A DNA stretch of 8,290 nucleotides, taken from Paracoccaceae bacterium (lineage in GTDB: Bacteria > Pseudomonadota > Alphaproteobacteria > Rhodobacterales > Rhodobacteraceae). A program made the position numbers and the translations under genes. Under the pieces are notes generated by a model. The model saw nothing but the letters and a program-made list of their open reading frames with translations, did no database searches and was not told where the DNA came from. Shown piece by piece: positions 6,445 through 8,290 of this stretch. Each line of letters starts with the position of its first letter. Position 1 is the stretch's first letter. The DNA is taken from positions 1-8,290 of the forward strand of contig JALORM010000161.1 of NCBI GenBank assembly GCA_025458985.1, written 5' to 3'.

Positions 6445-7195
6445 CGACGCCGCCCGGCATCGGCGGGCGCAGGTAGGCGACCGCCCTGCCCCCGGCCCCG
6501 GTGCCGCTCGCCTCTCCCCACGGTGCGACGCCGTGCAGCAGAAGCCGGTGCAGCAGCACCGCCTCGCCCGGGCCGAGCGGCACCTCGACCCGCGGGCAGG
6601 TCCGGAACGCCCGCGCCCGCGCGGCGGTGTAGGCGTCGGTCACGTCCGCCTCACCCTCGGTCCCGGGCGGCGCACCGGCAAGCGCTGCGGCGAAGGCCGT
6701 GCGCATCGCCTCTTGGCTGCCCTCCCACACGACCAGCGGCGCGGCGCCGCCGGCCTCGGTCAGTCCGATGCCGAGCACGAAGGCATGGGGCTCGCGCACG
6801 TGGCGGCGGCGGTCCGGGCCTTCGGCGAGGATGCCGTCGACATGGGCCGCGTCGCGGTCGCGGCGAAAGCGGTGGGCGGCTTCGCCTTCGTCCGGATCGC
6901 GGCGGGGATATCCCGGGAAAACGACCGAAAGCTGCGCCGGGTGCCACGGCCCCGCCCAGCCCGCCGCGGCGACGGCCGCGCCGGCAAGCGGCGGGCCGCC
7001 CGGCAGGGCGCCATCCGCGCCGTTCGGCAGGGCGTCGACGCCGACGAACCATGTGCGCCCGTGGCGGTACCAGTGGTCCTGCGCGGGCTCGGCCAGCACG
7101 GCGGCGCCTGCGTCCCGGGCGGCCTCGGCCCAGGCCCGCGTGGCGGGCTCGGCCGGAAACCGCGCCCAGCCGCGCGGCCCCAGCCCCGCTACCAC
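6422..7195 (-). CDS. Iron(II)/2-oxoglutarate dioxygenase-like protein (PhyH-like), substrate unknown
   Basis: The fold appears to be the cupin-like barrel of phytanoyl-CoA-type oxygenases, which hydroxylate small molecules with iron and 2-oxoglutarate. Evidence: HVD at 118-120 (iron ligands His118 and Asp120), PHAFVLGIGL at 136-145, a VVWEGS strand at 155-160, GPGEAVLLHRLLLHGVAPW at 208-226 with His221 as the second histidine ligand, and Arg237 in GGRAVAYLRPP as a possible 2-oxoglutarate ligand. HWYRHGRTWFVGVDALPN (41-58) looks conserved but I cannot place it. The GTG at 7195 is chosen because the frame upstream reads as the shadow of the transporter gene; it gives 257 residues, and an AAGG (7206-7203) lies seven bases before it. 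It overlaps the transporter stop by seven bases, suggesting translational coupling. No N-terminal signal. The family call rests on motif spacing, not on a search. Confidence 0.8.
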   Translation of the reverse strand: MVAGLGPRGWARFPAEPATRAWAEAARDAGAAVLAEPAQDHWYRHGRTWFVGVDALPNGADGALPGGPPLAGAAVAAAGWAGPWHPAQLSVVFPGYPRRDPDEGEAAHRFRRDRDAAHVDGILAEGPDRRRHVREPHAFVLGIGLTEAGGAAPLVVWEGSQEAMRTAFAAALAGAPPGTEGEADVTDAYTAARARAFRTCPRVEVPLGPGEAVLLHRLLLHGVAPWGEASGTGAGGRAVAYLRPPMPGGVAAWLAAP

Positions 7196-8013
7196 CCCAG
7201 AGCCTTGCGCATCATGTTGGCCGCGACCAGCATCAGGAACACCGCAAAGACCCGCCGGAGCGGCACCGGGTCCATCCGGTGGGCCAGCCGCACGCCAAGC
7301 GGCGTGGTGATCAGCGTCATCGCGATGACAAGCAGGAATGCCGGCAGGTTGACGGCCCCGACCGTGAAGGGCGGCCGCCCTGCCTCGGCCACGTCGAGAA
7401 GCAGGAACCCCGCCACGCCCGGCACGGCGATCGTCACCCCGAATCCTGCGGCCGTCGCCACGGCGCGGTGGATCGGCACGTTGTGCAGCGTCATCAGCGG
7501 CACCCCGAAGGACCCGCCGCCGATCCCCATCAGGACCGACAGGAACCCCACCCCCGGCGCGAAGGCCCAGACCCCGCCCCCCTGAGGCATCCGGTCGCCG
7601 AGACGCCAGTGCGGCCGGGCGAAGGCCATGTAGAGCGCGACGACGAAGGCAAGCCCGGCGAAGATCGCCTGAAGCGTGACGGTCCTGAGCCCGCTGGCCA
7701 GGACAACGCCCAGGACGGCGCCGACCGCGATGCCCGGCGCCCAGCGGCGCAGCGTTTCCCACTCGACCGCGCCCTTGCGGTTGTGCGACAGGACCGAACG
7801 GACCGACGTCACGATGATGGTGGCCAGCGAGGTCGCCAGACAGATCTGCATCAGCTGCGGGCTGTCGTAGCCGAGCCCCGAGAAGACGTAGAAGAAGGCC
7901 GGCACCAGGACGATCCCGCCGCCCACGCCCAGTAGCCCGGCCAGCACCCCGGCGAAGGCGCCGGTCGCGGCCAGGATCATGATCATCGGAACCAGATCGG
8001 CGACCAGCGGCAC
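7189..8013 (-). CDS. TauE/SafE-family membrane transporter (probable anion or sulfite exporter)
   Basis: TauE/SafE proteins are inner-membrane carriers, some linked to export of sulfite, sulfoacetate or other organic anions. The 274 residues contain about eight hydrophobic segments. The two family half-repeats are clear: AGLLGVGGGIVLVPAFFYV at 25-43 and LMGIGGGSFGVPLMTLHNVP at 161-180. QICLATSLATIIVTSVRSVLSH (56-77) and HRAVATAAGFG (182-192) are the matching helices after each. The start is a GTG at 8013 with AGGGG (8024-8020) six bases upstream; an internal ATG at 7986 has no ribosome binding site. It lies 75 bases after the dusA stop and overlaps the dioxygenase-like gene, so the three may form one transcript. 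The substrate cannot be read from sequence. Confidence 0.93.
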   Translation of the reverse strand: MPLVADLVPMIMILAATGAFAGVLAGLLGVGGGIVLVPAFFYVFSGLGYDSPQLMQICLATSLATIIVTSVRSVLSHNRKGAVEWETLRRWAPGIAVGAVLGVVLASGLRTVTLQAIFAGLAFVVALYMAFARPHWRLGDRMPQGGGVWAFAPGVGFLSVLMGIGGGSFGVPLMTLHNVPIHRAVATAAGFGVTIAVPGVAGFLLLDVAEAGRPPFTVGAVNLPAFLLVIAMTLITTPLGVRLAHRMDPVPLRRVFAVFLMLVAANMMRKALGW

Positions 8014-8088
8014 CCTTTTCCCCTGCCCCTCCGCACGCGCCCTGCCGATATCCCGGCCGCGCGCCCTGCGCCAGACGAAAAGCGGGCG

Positions 8089-8290
8089 TCAGGCCGCCAG
8101 CCGCGTCACCTCGGCCAGCGCCGCGTCGATCGCCTCGAGCCCCGCGCCCTCGCGCGGACCCCGTTCCGACAGCACCCGGCGCCAGCCCCGTGCCCCGGGC
8201 CGCCCCCCGAAAAGGCCCAGCATGTGCCGCGTGACCTGATGCAGCCGCCCGCCCCCGGCAAGGTGGCGGGCGACGTAGGGCCGCATCGCC
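8089..8290 (-). CDS. dusA: tRNA-dihydrouridine synthase A, C-terminal end (rest beyond the right edge)
   Basis: DusA is a flavoenzyme that reduces uridines 20/20a in the tRNA D-loop. Only the last 66 or so residues are present; the frame stays open to the right edge. The visible part, RPYVARHLAGGGRLHQVTRHM then LGLFGGRPGARGWRRVLSE, matches the helical C-terminal domain of DusA, where the VTRHMLGLF and GARxWRRxLSE stretches are characteristic. The active-site cysteine and flavin-binding barrel lie outside the window. The Met at 8286 is internal, not a start. A transporter gene follows on the same strand. Confidence 0.88.
   Translation of the reverse strand, partial: AMRPYVARHLAGGGRLHQVTRHMLGLFGGRPGARGWRRVLSERGPREGAGLEAIDAALAEVTRLAA

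Noticed and set aside
7196..7762. N-terminal extension of the dioxygenase-like protein to an ATG at 7762
   Set aside because: These 189 codons lie wholly inside the transporter gene in another frame and read as Arg-rich shadow; the GTG at 7195 fits gene overlap and protein size better.
6304..7935. Plus-strand frame of 543 codons opposite the transporter and dioxygenase-like genes
   Set aside because: Arg- and Pro-rich antisense shadow that begins inside the rplI terminator region; the minus-strand genes explain the DNA.

Overview
The window looks like ordinary core chromosome of a high-GC alphaproteobacterium, most likely in the Rhodobacterales. That placement is an inference from glnB-glnA gene order, the rpsF-rpsR-rplI cluster with a long acidic L9 tail, GC-rich codon use, and the style of the DusA, TauE and YceI proteins. 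No mobile element, CRISPR array, RNA gene or phage gene was found. Both edges cut through genes.

Left part (1-3120): a bifunctional NAD(P)H-hydrate repair enzyme runs leftward off the window. It is divergent from glnB (nitrogen regulatory protein P-II) and glnA (type I glutamine synthetase), which form a nitrogen-assimilation operon. A strong hairpin lies between glnB and glnA, and a clear intrinsic terminator follows glnA.

Middle part (3121-4760, all leftward): an unrecognised 160-residue protein comes first, then a secreted YceI-family protein with its own promoter and a palindrome overlapping its ribosome binding site, then a doubtful small exported protein that converges on glnA.

Right-middle part (4860-6353, rightward): a ribosomal protein operon, rpsF-rpsR-rplI (S6, S18, L9), with a recognisable promoter, a structured leader and a strong terminator. 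The end of rpsF carries a 33-nt repeat coding for a Gly-Asp-Arg tail.

Right part (6371-8290, leftward): the end of dusA (tRNA dihydrouridine synthase), a TauE/SafE-type membrane transporter, and an iron/2-oxoglutarate dioxygenase-like protein whose GTG start overlaps the transporter stop. The stop codon of the dioxygenase-like gene sits inside a 30-nt tandem repeat that continues into the intergenic space.

I see no clear undescribed multi-gene system. The points most worth a second look are the glnB-glnA hairpin, the palindrome before yceI, the rpsF leader hairpin, the composition dip inside the hydrate-repair gene, the repeat over the dioxygenase stop, and the unrecognised 160-residue protein.
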